A DNA stretch of 64,000 nucleotides from Ruegeria sp. Ofav3-42. GTDB taxonomy: Bacteria; Pseudomonadota; Alphaproteobacteria; Rhodobacterales; Rhodobacteraceae. The stretch spans positions 62,001-126,000 of the forward strand of contig NZ_JAKRGB010000012.1 of assembly GCF_022347725.1 (NCBI RefSeq), in the 5' to 3' direction. The notes under the pieces are model-generated. The model worked only from the letters and a program-made list of their open reading frames with translations. It did not search any database and had not been told where the DNA came from. Shown piece by piece: positions 53,637 through 61,779 of this stretch; within the stretch, counting starts at the first letter, position 1; each line of letters begins with the position of its first letter. The translations under genes and the position numbers were made by a program.

Positions 53637-54080
53637 ATGACAATGCCCAAGCTCGATAACGACAGGTTCGTTCCAGAAAATGGTCTGCGGATTACCGTAC
53701 AGGTGCCTGTCACACACGTGCAAAGGATCGTGGACGCGGTTCTGGTCGATGACGCATTGAAGTATGGCGACTATGACAGCGTCACCTATCGGACCGCGCC
53801 GGGTATCCAGCAATTCAGATCATTGGGGAGTGGACGCAACGCAGCAACCCCAAAGGCGGTCGAGGTGTCCTGTAGTGAGTTGTCGTTCTTTCTGGCCTGC
53901 GACGACGGCCAAGCCATCCAGATCCTCAGAAACATCTATTCATCGCACCCCTATGAAGAGCCAGTGATCTTTGTGGAGCCATGCGTGCGAACCCTTGATA
54001 CCCGGGGTGTGGACGAAGACAATCCCAACAGGTTCTGGAACAACGATGCCGAGGATTGGGTGCCTGTAGAGCATCGATAG
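53637..54080 (+). CDS. NIF3-insert/CutA-like small protein, copy B
   Basis: A 147-residue paralogue of the protein at 51048. It matches the NIF3/YqfO insert domain more closely: VPVTHVQRIVDAVLVDD, YGDYDSVTYRTAPGIQQFR (compare the GxYxxC-GxGxF pattern of NIF3) and SSHPYEEPVIFV. The tail CVRTLDTRGVDEDNPNRFWN matches copy A in the NPNR(W/F)WN end, absent from NIF3. ATG 53637 is chosen because GGAG lies 6 nt upstream; an ATG at 53622 has none. No metal site of NIF3 is present. Likely a small oligomer sensing or binding a ligand; unproven. Confidence 0.8.
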   Translation: MTMPKLDNDRFVPENGLRITVQVPVTHVQRIVDAVLVDDALKYGDYDSVTYRTAPGIQQFRSLGSGRNAATPKAVEVSCSELSFFLACDDGQAIQILRNIYSSHPYEEPVIFVEPCVRTLDTRGVDEDNPNRFWNNDAEDWVPVEHR

Positions 54081-54248
54081 CAAGTGTAGAACGGGCATTC
54101 GCTGCACCGTTGTGAGTAGCGAGGGTCTATGCCCCGGTTTCTCTACTGGTGGTCTGAAAGCTGACTGGTCCACCGGCATCAGGAGGGACTTTAATAGCTG
54201 TGCATGCGTTCAATGGGGCGAAGTTGACATTGCCTCTGATGTCGAAAG

Positions 54249-54758
54249 CTATGCGAGTTGCAATGAGTACACGTTGTTCAGGTATCCCTGGCCATCGATA
54301 AAGAATTGGGTTTCTCCAAAGTACTCAAATCCCTGCGCAAGGTAGAAGGCAATAGCTGGATGGTTCTCTGCGTTGGTGGCAAGCCAAACCGACTTGGCGT
54401 CTTCCTGACGACAATATTGGAGCGCGGCGGCTAACAAGCGTCTGCCGATACCTTTCCCATGATGACGCGGTTGGACGTAGAAGGTTGAGATTTCCAGCTC
54501 TGAACAACCGGGCACTGGTGCGTTGCTCGCGGAAGACACCCGAATGAAGCCGTCAATCCCTTCGTCGTTTTCGGAAACAAGGATGAGTTGGTCAGGATCG
54601 CGGATGAGATTTTCTATTTTGGACCGGGTAAATTCCTTTAACGCGTAGTCGGCAAATGTGGCATTCACACCGCGTTTGATATAGGTGCCGATCCACACCT
54701 CAATCGAGATCGCGGCAATGCTGGATGCATCTGAAACCGTCGGCTTGCGTATGGTCAT
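54249..54758 (-). CDS. GNAT-family N-acetyltransferase
   Basis: A 169-residue acetyltransferase. The acetyl-CoA loop RHHGKGIGRRLLAAAL (motif A, Q/RxxGxG/A) is near residue 96, preceded by ISTFYVQP and followed by VWLATNAENHPAIAFYLAQGF, the standard motif B. The acceptor is unknown; proteins of this kind acetylate amines on small molecules or protein N-termini. It stands alone, convergent with NIF3-like copy B and 172 nt beyond the end of the Rieske operon. Confidence 0.87.
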   Translation of the reverse strand: MTIRKPTVSDASSIAAISIEVWIGTYIKRGVNATFADYALKEFTRSKIENLIRDPDQLILVSENDEGIDGFIRVSSASNAPVPGCSELEISTFYVQPRHHGKGIGRRLLAAALQYCRQEDAKSVWLATNAENHPAIAFYLAQGFEYFGETQFFIDGQGYLNNVYSLQLA

Positions 54759-54930
54759 GGCCGATAGATGTCAGCGTGCTGGCAAAGGTCAATGCAAAAG
54801 TACTCAGTCGGTTATTTGATCGTCTCGCATCAACCTGGGTATTAAGTTTGTGAAGGCTCAGCGTTTTTTGCTTCCGGAACGCCCAGACGCGTTCCGAAAC
54901 TGAACTGATTGACCCGACTTGATTGAATGC

Positions 54931-55242
54931 CTAGCCGAGTTGAACAAAAACCTGACCGCCTTCAATCTTGACCGGATAGGTCCGCAGATCTTCGGTGCAC
55001 GGCGCCGATAGGGCCTTGCCTGTGCAAATGTCAAACCGGCCCCCGTGCAGAGGGCATTCGATGACACAGTCAATGACCAGTCCGTCTTCCAAGTGCTGCT
55101 CCTCATGGGTGCAGTGGCCGTCAGTGGCAAAAAACCCCTTCTCCGTGTTGTAGATTGCGTAGGTCTGATCGCCGTGGTTCCAGCGGATCAGGTCTTCTTC
55201 GTCGATGTCATCCGTGCTGCACGCCTGTATCCAGTTGCTCAT
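54931..55242 (-). CDS. MocE-like Rieske [2Fe-2S] ferredoxin
   Basis: A 103-residue soluble Rieske ferredoxin. The cluster ligands are C44-x-H46 in GHCTHEEQHL and C63-x2-H66 in IECPLHGGRFD. The size and the CTHEEQHLEDG segment resemble MocE, the ferredoxin that feeds the desaturase-like oxygenase MocD in rhizopine catabolism. Here it closes an operon that begins with such a desaturase, so it is the probable electron donor; a ferredoxin reductase is not encoded nearby. It follows the M24 gene by 4 nt. Confidence 0.9.
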   Translation of the reverse strand: MSNWIQACSTDDIDEEDLIRWNHGDQTYAIYNTEKGFFATDGHCTHEEQHLEDGLVIDCVIECPLHGGRFDICTGKALSAPCTEDLRTYPVKIEGGQVFVQLG

Positions 55243-55246
55243 GTGC

Positions 55247-56548
55247 CTAGACCTCTTTTGTCATCAGTTCTTCTTCAAAGGGATATCGCGACAGGGTGAT
55301 CGGGCCGCTTTCCGTGACCAGCACCATGTCTTCCAGTTTGACACCCTCGACGCCACCGATCTCGCCGATGTAGCTTTCGACGCAAATCACCATTCCGGGC
55401 TCTAGCTGGCCATCATAGAATTCCGGGTGATCCGGAGAATGCAGGATTACGGGCCATTCGTCCGCCATACCCAATCCGTGCATCATGCAAGGGTAGGGCT
55501 GGTCGCCAAAGCCCCTTGGTGGCAAATGGCGGCTGAGGGCAATTTCGGAAAACGCGGCCCCGTTTTTAACCAGCTTTGTGTTCTCCATTACCTCGGTATG
55601 GGCCATGGTATACAGGCTTTTCTGATAGTCAGATGGCCGTCCAGGCCCGCAGCGGAACGCGCGCGAGATGTCGGCGCCATAGCTGAACGGCCCGACCATG
55701 CCGCAGTCGAAAACGACCAGATCACCAGCGCGGATCATGCGGGATGAGGCCTCTTGCTGCCACGGGTTCGTCCGTTCGCCTGAGGCCAGCAGGCGATAGT
55801 CCAGCCATTCGCCGCCGCCCTCGATCAGGGCCGACCACATATGTGCCCATAGCTCTTGCTCCATCACGCCGTTGCGCAGGTTGTCGCGCATGCGGGTCAT
55901 GCCATCCTCGGCCACTGCGATCGTCAGGTTCATGGCAAGGACTTCTTCGGGGGATTTTATCTTGCGGGCATGGGCCAGCACCGGCGCGACATCCGATACC
56001 AAATGTCCCTTTTCCACCAAGGCTTGCTCGGCATGGAACCCGGCGCGTTCAATTGCGATCTTCCTGGCACCTTGCCCGCAATACTGTTGGATCAGGTCGT
56101 CCATCTGATCGGCCCACTTCCGCGTCCATTCATCATGACGCGGACCGGCGAACATATAGGACAGCGGCAGCAGGTCGTCCCGGGTTTCGTCGATGGTTTC
56201 CAGCGTGCTGCCGGTATTTCGCCCGGGTTCCGAGTCGAAATAAACCACCGGGCCTTCAGCAGGCATGAACAAGTATCCTGCCTGAATATGCATCTGGAAC
56301 AAGGTGCAGTTGCGCACGCCTGTCGCATAACGGATCGACAGCGGCTCGACCAGAATGATCGCGTCGAGGCCCTGCGCCCGGATTTGTTCACGCAGCCGGT
56401 TTTGGCGATACCGGCGCATTCGCGGTACGTCGATCATCCCTTCGGTATCAACAGCCTGCATCGGTGGGGTGATCCATGCTGCCTGTTCAAGCGTCAACGG
56501 CTGGGGCTTGGCGGCAAAGGCCCGGCTATAGTCGGTTGCGTCGTTCAT
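55247..56548 (-). CDS. M24-family metallohydrolase (DddP/creatinase-like)
   Basis: A 433-residue pita-bread-fold protein. The five M24 metal ligands are in place: Asp281 (FDCGMVG), Asp293 (GADISRAF), His357 (MMHGLGM), Glu391 (CVESYIG) and Glu406 (KLEDMV). Long stretches, GGGEWLDYRLLASGERTNPW and MADEWPV among them, resemble DddP, the DMSP lyase of this family. DddP carries an extra ligand Asp (DxD) where this protein has DxG, the ordinary M24 form, so I do not call it DddP. C-N hydrolysis as in creatinase or prolidase is as likely. ATG 56548 overlaps the PanB-like stop (ATGA). Confidence 0.8.
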   Translation of the reverse strand: MNDATDYSRAFAAKPQPLTLEQAAWITPPMQAVDTEGMIDVPRMRRYRQNRLREQIRAQGLDAIILVEPLSIRYATGVRNCTLFQMHIQAGYLFMPAEGPVVYFDSEPGRNTGSTLETIDETRDDLLPLSYMFAGPRHDEWTRKWADQMDDLIQQYCGQGARKIAIERAGFHAEQALVEKGHLVSDVAPVLAHARKIKSPEEVLAMNLTIAVAEDGMTRMRDNLRNGVMEQELWAHMWSALIEGGGEWLDYRLLASGERTNPWQQEASSRMIRAGDLVVFDCGMVGPFSYGADISRAFRCGPGRPSDYQKSLYTMAHTEVMENTKLVKNGAAFSEIALSRHLPPRGFGDQPYPCMMHGLGMADEWPVILHSPDHPEFYDGQLEPGMVICVESYIGEIGGVEGVKLEDMVLVTESGPITLSRYPFEEELMTKEV

Positions 56549-57393
56549 TGGTGCGTCGGCGTCCATTTGTCGAGGGCTTCGAGGAACTTTTCCCGCTCGC
56601 CTGCATTCATTGAGATATTGGTCTGCGGGTAGGGGAAGTTGCCCGCAGCGACTTCGCGGTGGAACTCACCCAGGGCGGCGACACGTTCGTCGTGAATTTG
56701 TTTGTGCAACCGGCCAACCTGTCCAAAGGCATGAGCGTGTTTCGGCGGCTTTTCCTCTTCGCTGGCCTCGCCGCAGATATCGGCCAGAAACGAGAATATG
56801 GCATCCCCTGCCATCCCCGACCCCAACGAGAATGTGACGACCGAGGTCTTGTGGTTTACGGCTTCCAGAACTTCTTCGGCGATGCACTCAGCTTCAACCG
56901 CAAAAACGCCGACATCTTCCATTTGCTTCAGCGTGGTCCATATCGCCATCGCTTCGTCGGCCTTGCGGCCAAAAGCGCGCAACCCACCGCAATGGTGGCT
57001 GAACGTGGGGATCAGCCCGATATGGCTTTGCACTGGAATACCTTCACGGGCCATACGCTCCATCACGTCAAAGGATCGCAACGTATAGTACATGTCGGCG
57101 CCGCGTCGCATCGCGTCAAAGGCATCCGCGACAATCTCGTCATCCGAACCAAATTGCGCCCAGGTCGAGCCCACTCCGGTGAAATGCGCCGGTGCCAGCC
57201 TGCGGATGTCTTCGATCTGGTTGGAGCCGACAACGAACAGGTCGATCCCGGCCTCGACACAGGCGCGGATTTGGTCGTTGTCGGCAGGGTTGGCCATCGA
57301 CAGCTTTTTGCCTGATCCCTTGAGCGCCTTCAGGTCGGCCACCGTATAGTTACGGACCGCCGGATTGCGGCTAAAATCATAGATGCGCTTCAT
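56545..57393 (-). CDS. PanB-like (ketopantoate hydroxymethyltransferase family) protein
   Basis: A 282-residue TIM-barrel protein of the PanB family. Recognisable parts are GKKLSMANPADNDQIRACVE, AGIDLFVVGSN, VQSHIGLIPTFSHHCGG (PanB: GHIGLTPQSV) and VGVFAVEAECIAEEV (PanB: GAxxxxLECVP). Family enzymes transfer a hydroxymethyl group from 5,10-methylene-tetrahydrofolate to a 2-oxo acid, or run related aldol and lyase reactions. True panB usually sits with panC; here it lies in an oxygenase operon, so a catabolic C-C lyase is more likely than vitamin synthesis. ATG 57393 has AAAGGA 9 nt upstream; the longer frame runs into the desaturase. Confidence 0.75.
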   Translation of the reverse strand: MKRIYDFSRNPAVRNYTVADLKALKGSGKKLSMANPADNDQIRACVEAGIDLFVVGSNQIEDIRRLAPAHFTGVGSTWAQFGSDDEIVADAFDAMRRGADMYYTLRSFDVMERMAREGIPVQSHIGLIPTFSHHCGGLRAFGRKADEAMAIWTTLKQMEDVGVFAVEAECIAEEVLEAVNHKTSVVTFSLGSGMAGDAIFSFLADICGEASEEEKPPKHAHAFGQVGRLHKQIHDERVAALGEFHREVAAGNFPYPQTNISMNAGEREKFLEALDKWTPTHQ

Positions 57394-57394
57394 A

Positions 57395-58423
57395 TCACAT
57401 CGTCCTTTCTGCAATTCGTTCCACCGGCCCGCCGCTGGTGACCATGTGGGGAGCTTGCCGGATCGAATGGGCCTTGGTCGACAGACCCAGCGTGCGCCGC
57501 AACGTGATGACAAAAACTTCCCAATTGGTGCGCAGGAACCCAGGGTCAGGCTTTGGCACCTGATCATGAACGGCCTTTGCCAGATCGGGCAGGGCGTGGA
57601 ACGGCACCTGCGGATACAGGTGGTGTTCGACATGGTTGTTCATGTTCATGTACAGGAAGTTCGCCAGCCAATGCCCGCGGAACGAGCGGGTGCTGTCCAG
57701 GATTGAAGGCGAGTTCTCCTGCAGCTCGACATGCTGGATCAAGGTAAACAACAGCATGACCGGCGCGCCCATGATGCGCGGGATCACGATGAGCCAGACA
57801 GGCCACCAGATGCCGGCAAAGGGCGCAAGGGCAATCAGCGCATAGATCGCCAGCATGATCCGCGCGTTACGGGTCATCTTCGCGAACTCGTTTTCGGGTG
57901 TCACCATTTTCATGGTGTCGGTGTAGTGACCGATCGCCAGATGCCAGAATACTTGCATGTGAAAGCGCAACAGACCAAAGCCTGTGATCTCGGTCAGCCA
58001 ACCGCCGAAACCCATGGGCGTGTCAAAGGGCATCTGGCTGTCCTTGCCCACGTGCCAAGTATGCGTGTGGTGGTTGGTGTGGGTGTAACGTCGATGCAGC
58101 GGCTCTTCCATGTACAGAAGTGACGTGATCCACAGCGCAGCTTCGTTCAGCCAGCGTGTGCGAAAGGCCGTGCCATGGGCGGTTTCATGGCTGAAAGAAT
58201 AGGCGGGCACCGTCAGCACGACGCCATGCACAAACATCGCTGGCCACAACCACAAAGTATTAAGGCTTAGCCAAACCAGTGTGCTGGTCAGGCACAGGGC
58301 ACAGACCCATTTGGCCAAATAGACCAAACCCGGGCGATCGGATCGGGCCGCGATGGATTTCAGTGTCTTCTTATCCAGTTTCACACCGGAAGAAGCAGCA
58401 TTCGTCGGGACATAGTCTGGCAT
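57395..58423 (-). CDS. Membrane fatty-acid-desaturase-type di-iron oxygenase
   Basis: A 342-residue inner-membrane protein with helices near residues 35-75, 95-105, 185-228. The three histidine boxes of di-iron desaturases and hydroxylases are present: HETAH (79-83), HTNHH (115-119) and HVEHH (264-268). Such enzymes insert a double bond or a hydroxyl group with O2; MocD-like relatives demethylate or hydroxylate small polar molecules. The Rieske ferredoxin at the operon end should supply electrons. The start at 58423 (MPDYVPTN) is preferred to 58438. First gene of a four-gene operon, divergent from a LysR gene. Confidence 0.88.
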   Translation of the reverse strand: MPDYVPTNAASSGVKLDKKTLKSIAARSDRPGLVYLAKWVCALCLTSTLVWLSLNTLWLWPAMFVHGVVLTVPAYSFSHETAHGTAFRTRWLNEAALWITSLLYMEEPLHRRYTHTNHHTHTWHVGKDSQMPFDTPMGFGGWLTEITGFGLLRFHMQVFWHLAIGHYTDTMKMVTPENEFAKMTRNARIMLAIYALIALAPFAGIWWPVWLIVIPRIMGAPVMLLFTLIQHVELQENSPSILDSTRSFRGHWLANFLYMNMNNHVEHHLYPQVPFHALPDLAKAVHDQVPKPDPGFLRTNWEVFVITLRRTLGLSTKAHSIRQAPHMVTSGGPVERIAERTM

Positions 58424-58741
58424 GGTCTCAGCTCGCATAGTCGTCGGTTTTGTGATCGGGAACGGCCTTCAGCTCAGCCAATTGGACGTCAGTTCGATCC
58501 GGTTGGCATTGAATTCTCGCGCGGTTTTCTCGTCGGCCTCATCCCATTCAACCGCTCTGTTCGTTCCAAAACGGGGACCAAATCATTTCCTTCCGACCGA
58601 ATTGTTTGGCTTTTGGAACGCGCAGTTTGTGGCAATTTGCATCTCCTCCCGAGCTGAAAAAGAGATGCCTTACGATCTGCTTCGATGACAAATGATGAAT
58701 CTTGGGTTATCCCATTAAGAAAATTAATGGAGGTATCGTGC
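58424..58741. promoter_or_regulatory. Divergent control region of the desaturase operon with a long inverted repeat
   Basis: The 318-nt spacer between the desaturase (minus) and the LysR gene (plus). CGTTCCAAAA at 58562-58571 and TTTTGGAACG at 58611-58620 form a perfect 10-bp inverted repeat with a 39-nt gap, a good candidate for two LysR half sites or a loop. A minus-strand stop-to-stop frame ending at 58474 (VEWDEADEKTAREF) has no start codon and is taken as chance or a remnant. Confidence 0.5.
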
Positions 58742-59629
58742 ATGATCAATCCGACATCGGGCTTGCCCCCTCTGACCTGGCTGCGTGCATTCGACGAAAG
58801 CGCGCGCCATCTGAGTTTCACGCGTGCTGCGACCGAGCTGAACCTGACGCAATCGGCAGTCAGCCAACATGTGCGCAGCCTTGAGGCGTTTCTTGGTCGG
58901 GATCTGTTCGTCCGCAAAACCCGGATGTTGGAGTTGACCGAGGATGGGGCGAACTATCTGCCCGGCATACGTGAGGCCTTTGCACTGATAGCCAACAGCA
59001 CGCGCGCGTTTACCGGATCGCGTGAGGGTGAAATCGTCCGCGTACAATGCAACATGGCTTTCTCGGTATTTTGGCTTACTCCGCGCCTGCATCGGCTGTA
59101 CGCCCGGCACCCCTGGCTGGTACTCGATATCATAACGCCGATTTGGGACCCGGAACGACATGCTTCGCAAGCCGCGTTGGAAATTAGGTTTGGTCGCCCC
59201 GATGAGATGTCCGAGCCGGCTGAAAGGTTGACGGCAGATCGCTTTTTTCCGGTTTGTGCACCCGAATATCAAGGCGGAGAAATCGATCTGGAAACAGCGG
59301 TTTTGTTTGACTGTGCCGGTACCACAGGTACTTGGGAGTCTTGGTGTCAGGCCAGTGGGATTGCCTTCGAAAGATCAGGACAGGTTAATCTGACTTCGAC
59401 ATACGTCATTGCCATCAATGCGGCACTGAACAATGCCGGAATTACTATGGCCCATGACACTCTGGTGTCTGACCTGTTGGCAAAAGGACAGCTTACCCGC
59501 CCGTTTGCGGATTCAGCGGACCTTGTCGAAGGGTACTATCTTCTGCCTCCTTCGCCCCATTCACTGACACCTGCACGCGAAGCCTTTCTCACTTGGCTGC
59601 GAGAGGAAGCTGAACTGACGGCGCTTTAG
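58742..59629 (+). CDS. LysR-family regulator (GcvA-like)
   Basis: A 295-residue LysR regulator of the GcvA type (PPLTWLRAFDESARHLSFTRA, then TQSAVSQHVRSLE). The effector domain starts near residue 92. ATG 58742 has GGAGG 8 nt upstream. Transcribed away from the desaturase operon, with a perfect inverted repeat in between, so it most likely activates that operon in response to its substrate. It converges with the next LysR gene across 19 nt. Confidence 0.88.
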   Translation: MINPTSGLPPLTWLRAFDESARHLSFTRAATELNLTQSAVSQHVRSLEAFLGRDLFVRKTRMLELTEDGANYLPGIREAFALIANSTRAFTGSREGEIVRVQCNMAFSVFWLTPRLHRLYARHPWLVLDIITPIWDPERHASQAALEIRFGRPDEMSEPAERLTADRFFPVCAPEYQGGEIDLETAVLFDCAGTTGTWESWCQASGIAFERSGQVNLTSTYVIAINAALNNAGITMAHDTLVSDLLAKGQLTRPFADSADLVEGYYLLPPSPHSLTPAREAFLTWLREEAELTAL

Positions 59630-59648
59630 CCGCGAATCTGGGTTTCAG

Positions 59649-60542
59649 TTACGCGGTTTCCGGTTCGGAACTACAAATGTCCTGCACAAACAGCTCTACC
59701 GCCCGGCGATGCGCCCGCGTCGCTCGGGTTGCGAGATAGAATGTCGACGTCCAGTTCAACATGTTGGGTGCAAGCTCTCGCAGCTTGTCGCGGCGCGCCC
59801 AGTTTTCGACGAAGTGAACCGGCAACATGCCCAGATAGTGCCCGGTTTCGATCATTGTCGCCATTGCTTCCATGTTGGCCACAACGGCCTTTGGATGCCT
59901 GGCCTGAAGTTCAGGCGAAACCAGCATGTCGTAGTTTCTTTGGCACATTTCATAGCCCGAGATAACGTCGAGATCGATCTGATCGTTGGGTAATTTGAAA
60001 AGCGGGTGATCGCGGCCACAGTACAAGTGGTGCACTTCGTGACACAGTTCGGTGTAGACCAGATCAGCTACCTTGTTTCGGAACGGCGCAATAGCGACGT
60101 GCAGGTCGCCGGTGATCAGGCGTTGGGTAAGTTCGGTTGGTGAGGCTACCACGATTTCCAGTCGAACTTCGTTGGGCCGGTCCAGAAATCGCTTAAGCGA
60201 CTTTGCAAGCTTGAGATCCGCCAGCGTGTTGACTGCATCGACGAGTCCGATACGCAGATCACCGGTTATGGTGTCGCGCAGTTCCAGCAGTTCTGCATCA
60301 AAGTCACGGGCGCTGCGCAGGATGTCACCGGCTTTGCGATAGGCGATCTCACCCCGCTCAGTCAGGCGGAATCCGCCGCGACCACGTTCACAGATCCGGT
60401 AGCCCAGCGCGGCTTCAAGGTCGCGGATTCGGATGCTGATTGCCGATTGGGTTATGCCCAACGCGTATTGCGCGTCGGTAAATCCGCCGCATTCGACCAC
60501 GGTCACGAATGTCTCTAACAGAGTATTTCTGAGCAGTTTCAA
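59649..60542 (-). CDS. LysR-family transcriptional regulator
   Basis: A 297-residue LysR protein. The helix-turn-helix is in LLETFVTVVECGGFTDAQYA and TQSAISIRIRDLE; the ligand domain starts at about residue 93 (DLRIGLVDAVNT). It is divergent from the TRAP operon across a 148-nt AT-rich spacer containing a TTATGT-GA-ACATAA palindrome, so it should control uptake of the TRAP ligand and the agmatinase-type enzyme downstream. Confidence 0.88.
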   Translation of the reverse strand: MKLLRNTLLETFVTVVECGGFTDAQYALGITQSAISIRIRDLEAALGYRICERGRGGFRLTERGEIAYRKAGDILRSARDFDAELLELRDTITGDLRIGLVDAVNTLADLKLAKSLKRFLDRPNEVRLEIVVASPTELTQRLITGDLHVAIAPFRNKVADLVYTELCHEVHHLYCGRDHPLFKLPNDQIDLDVISGYEMCQRNYDMLVSPELQARHPKAVVANMEAMATMIETGHYLGMLPVHFVENWARRDKLRELAPNMLNWTSTFYLATRATRAHRRAVELFVQDICSSEPETA

Positions 60543-60590
60543 CGGGTATCCGCCCCATAGGAGTTATTACGCAAATTACATGAAAAATTC

Positions 60591-60617
60591 TTATGTGAAC
60601 ATAATCAATATAATATT
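60591..60617. promoter_or_regulatory. Palindromes in the LysR/TRAP divergent promoter
   Basis: A perfect inverted repeat TTATGT-GA-ACATAA lies at 60591-60604, followed by AATATAATATT at 60607-60617, in an AT-rich region unlike the surrounding DNA. They probably form the LysR operator and the TRAP promoter; the second could be only an AT-rich promoter element. Confidence 0.45.
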
Positions 60618-60690
60618 TTTTCGTGTAAATTTCTGTGTTGTCCTGCCTCTCGATCTCCAAACCGCAAAAGATCAATGGGAGGAAACCTGC

Positions 60691-61707
60691 ATGACATTTA
60701 CCCTACGGCACGTCAGAAACACCGCTGCAGTAGCACTGCTTAGCCTGACGCCACTCACCGCTTTGGCCGAGGACTGGAAATTCGCCATCGAAGAGATTCC
60801 AGGCTCGATCATGGACGCCTATGCGCAAGAGTTTAAATCGCGCATTGAAGCCGCCACCAACGGCGAAGTCACCGTTACAGTTTACCCGATGGGCACTTTG
60901 GGTACGCCGACCGAAACCGTTGAGCAAGCTGCTGATGGCATCATCCAGTTTACCAACGTTTCGATCGGTAATCTTGGAACCATCGTTCCCGAAAGCCAGG
61001 TGTTTCTGCTGCCTTACCTGCTACCTTCTGATCCAGCCGCGATTTCGGACATCCTCAGCAGCTCGGAAACCATCTACGGTCCGCTGAACGACGATTTCCG
61101 CCAGCGTGGTCTGGAAGTGATGACAATGTATTCCGAAGGCCCTCAGGTCTGGACCACCAATCGTGAAATCCGCACGCCTGATGACTTTGAGAACTTCAAG
61201 ATGCGGGTGATGGTGTCGCCGATCCTGCTGGAGACCTACAAGAACATGGGTGCCAGCCCCACGCCGCTTCCGTTTGGCGAAGTGTTCGGCGCGCTGCAGC
61301 TTGGTGCGGTTGACGGTCAGGTGAACCCGATCCCGACCATCGAAGAGATGAAGTTCTACGAAGTCACCAGCCACCTGATCTGGGCCGGTGAACAGGAACT
61401 TGTCACCACCGTTGTCGCTGGGTCGGACTGGTTCGAAACCCTCAGCCCGGACCGCCAGCAGTTGGTACGCGATACCATGGCCGACATGACCGGGTTCATT
61501 GACGGCGTTGTAACCGACTTCAACCAAAAACGTCTGGACATCATCAAAGAAGCCAAGCCTGACATCGGTCTGGTCGTCCTGACCGAAGAAGAGCGTGATG
61601 CCTTTCGTGAGCGCAGCACCGGCACCTCGGCGGCCTATGTCGACACCGTTGGCGGTCGCGGTCAGGAATTGCTGGACGCGCTGCAAGCGGAACTGGCGGG
61701 CAACTGA
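60691..61707 (+). CDS. dctP: TRAP transporter substrate-binding protein DctP (second system)
   Basis: A 338-residue periplasmic protein with a signal peptide (VALLSLTPLTALA, cleavage near residue 26). Family features are FKMRVMVSPILLETYKNMG, with the binding Arg, and LQLGAVDGQVNPIPT. ATG 60691 has GGAGG 8 nt upstream; the frame is open further but into the promoter. The ligand is unknown; the downstream ureohydrolase suggests a guanidino acid or similar compound. Confidence 0.9.
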   Translation: MTFTLRHVRNTAAVALLSLTPLTALAEDWKFAIEEIPGSIMDAYAQEFKSRIEAATNGEVTVTVYPMGTLGTPTETVEQAADGIIQFTNVSIGNLGTIVPESQVFLLPYLLPSDPAAISDILSSSETIYGPLNDDFRQRGLEVMTMYSEGPQVWTTNREIRTPDDFENFKMRVMVSPILLETYKNMGASPTPLPFGEVFGALQLGAVDGQVNPIPTIEEMKFYEVTSHLIWAGEQELVTTVVAGSDWFETLSPDRQQLVRDTMADMTGFIDGVVTDFNQKRLDIIKEAKPDIGLVVLTEEERDAFRERSTGTSAAYVDTVGGRGQELLDALQAELAGN

Positions 61708-61736
61708 TCTCCACCCAAACCACTCACTCAACACTA

Positions 61737-61759
61737 CCTCACGCGCCGCGCGCGTGAGG
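61737..61759 (+). promoter_or_regulatory. Stem-loop between dctP and dctQ
   Basis: CCTCACGCG (61737-61745) and CGCGTGAGG (61751-61759) are perfect 9-bp arms with a 5-nt loop in the 72-nt dctP-dctQ spacer. No U-run follows. As at glpV-glpS it should favour the binding-protein part of the message over the permease part. Confidence 0.6.
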
Positions 61760-61779
61760 GCTTTCAAAGGGAGGACACC

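Noticed and set aside
55247..56548. Calling the M24 protein DddP (DMSP lyase).
   Set aside because: The DddP-specific second Asp of the metal site is replaced by Gly, and the neighbours are not DMSP genes.
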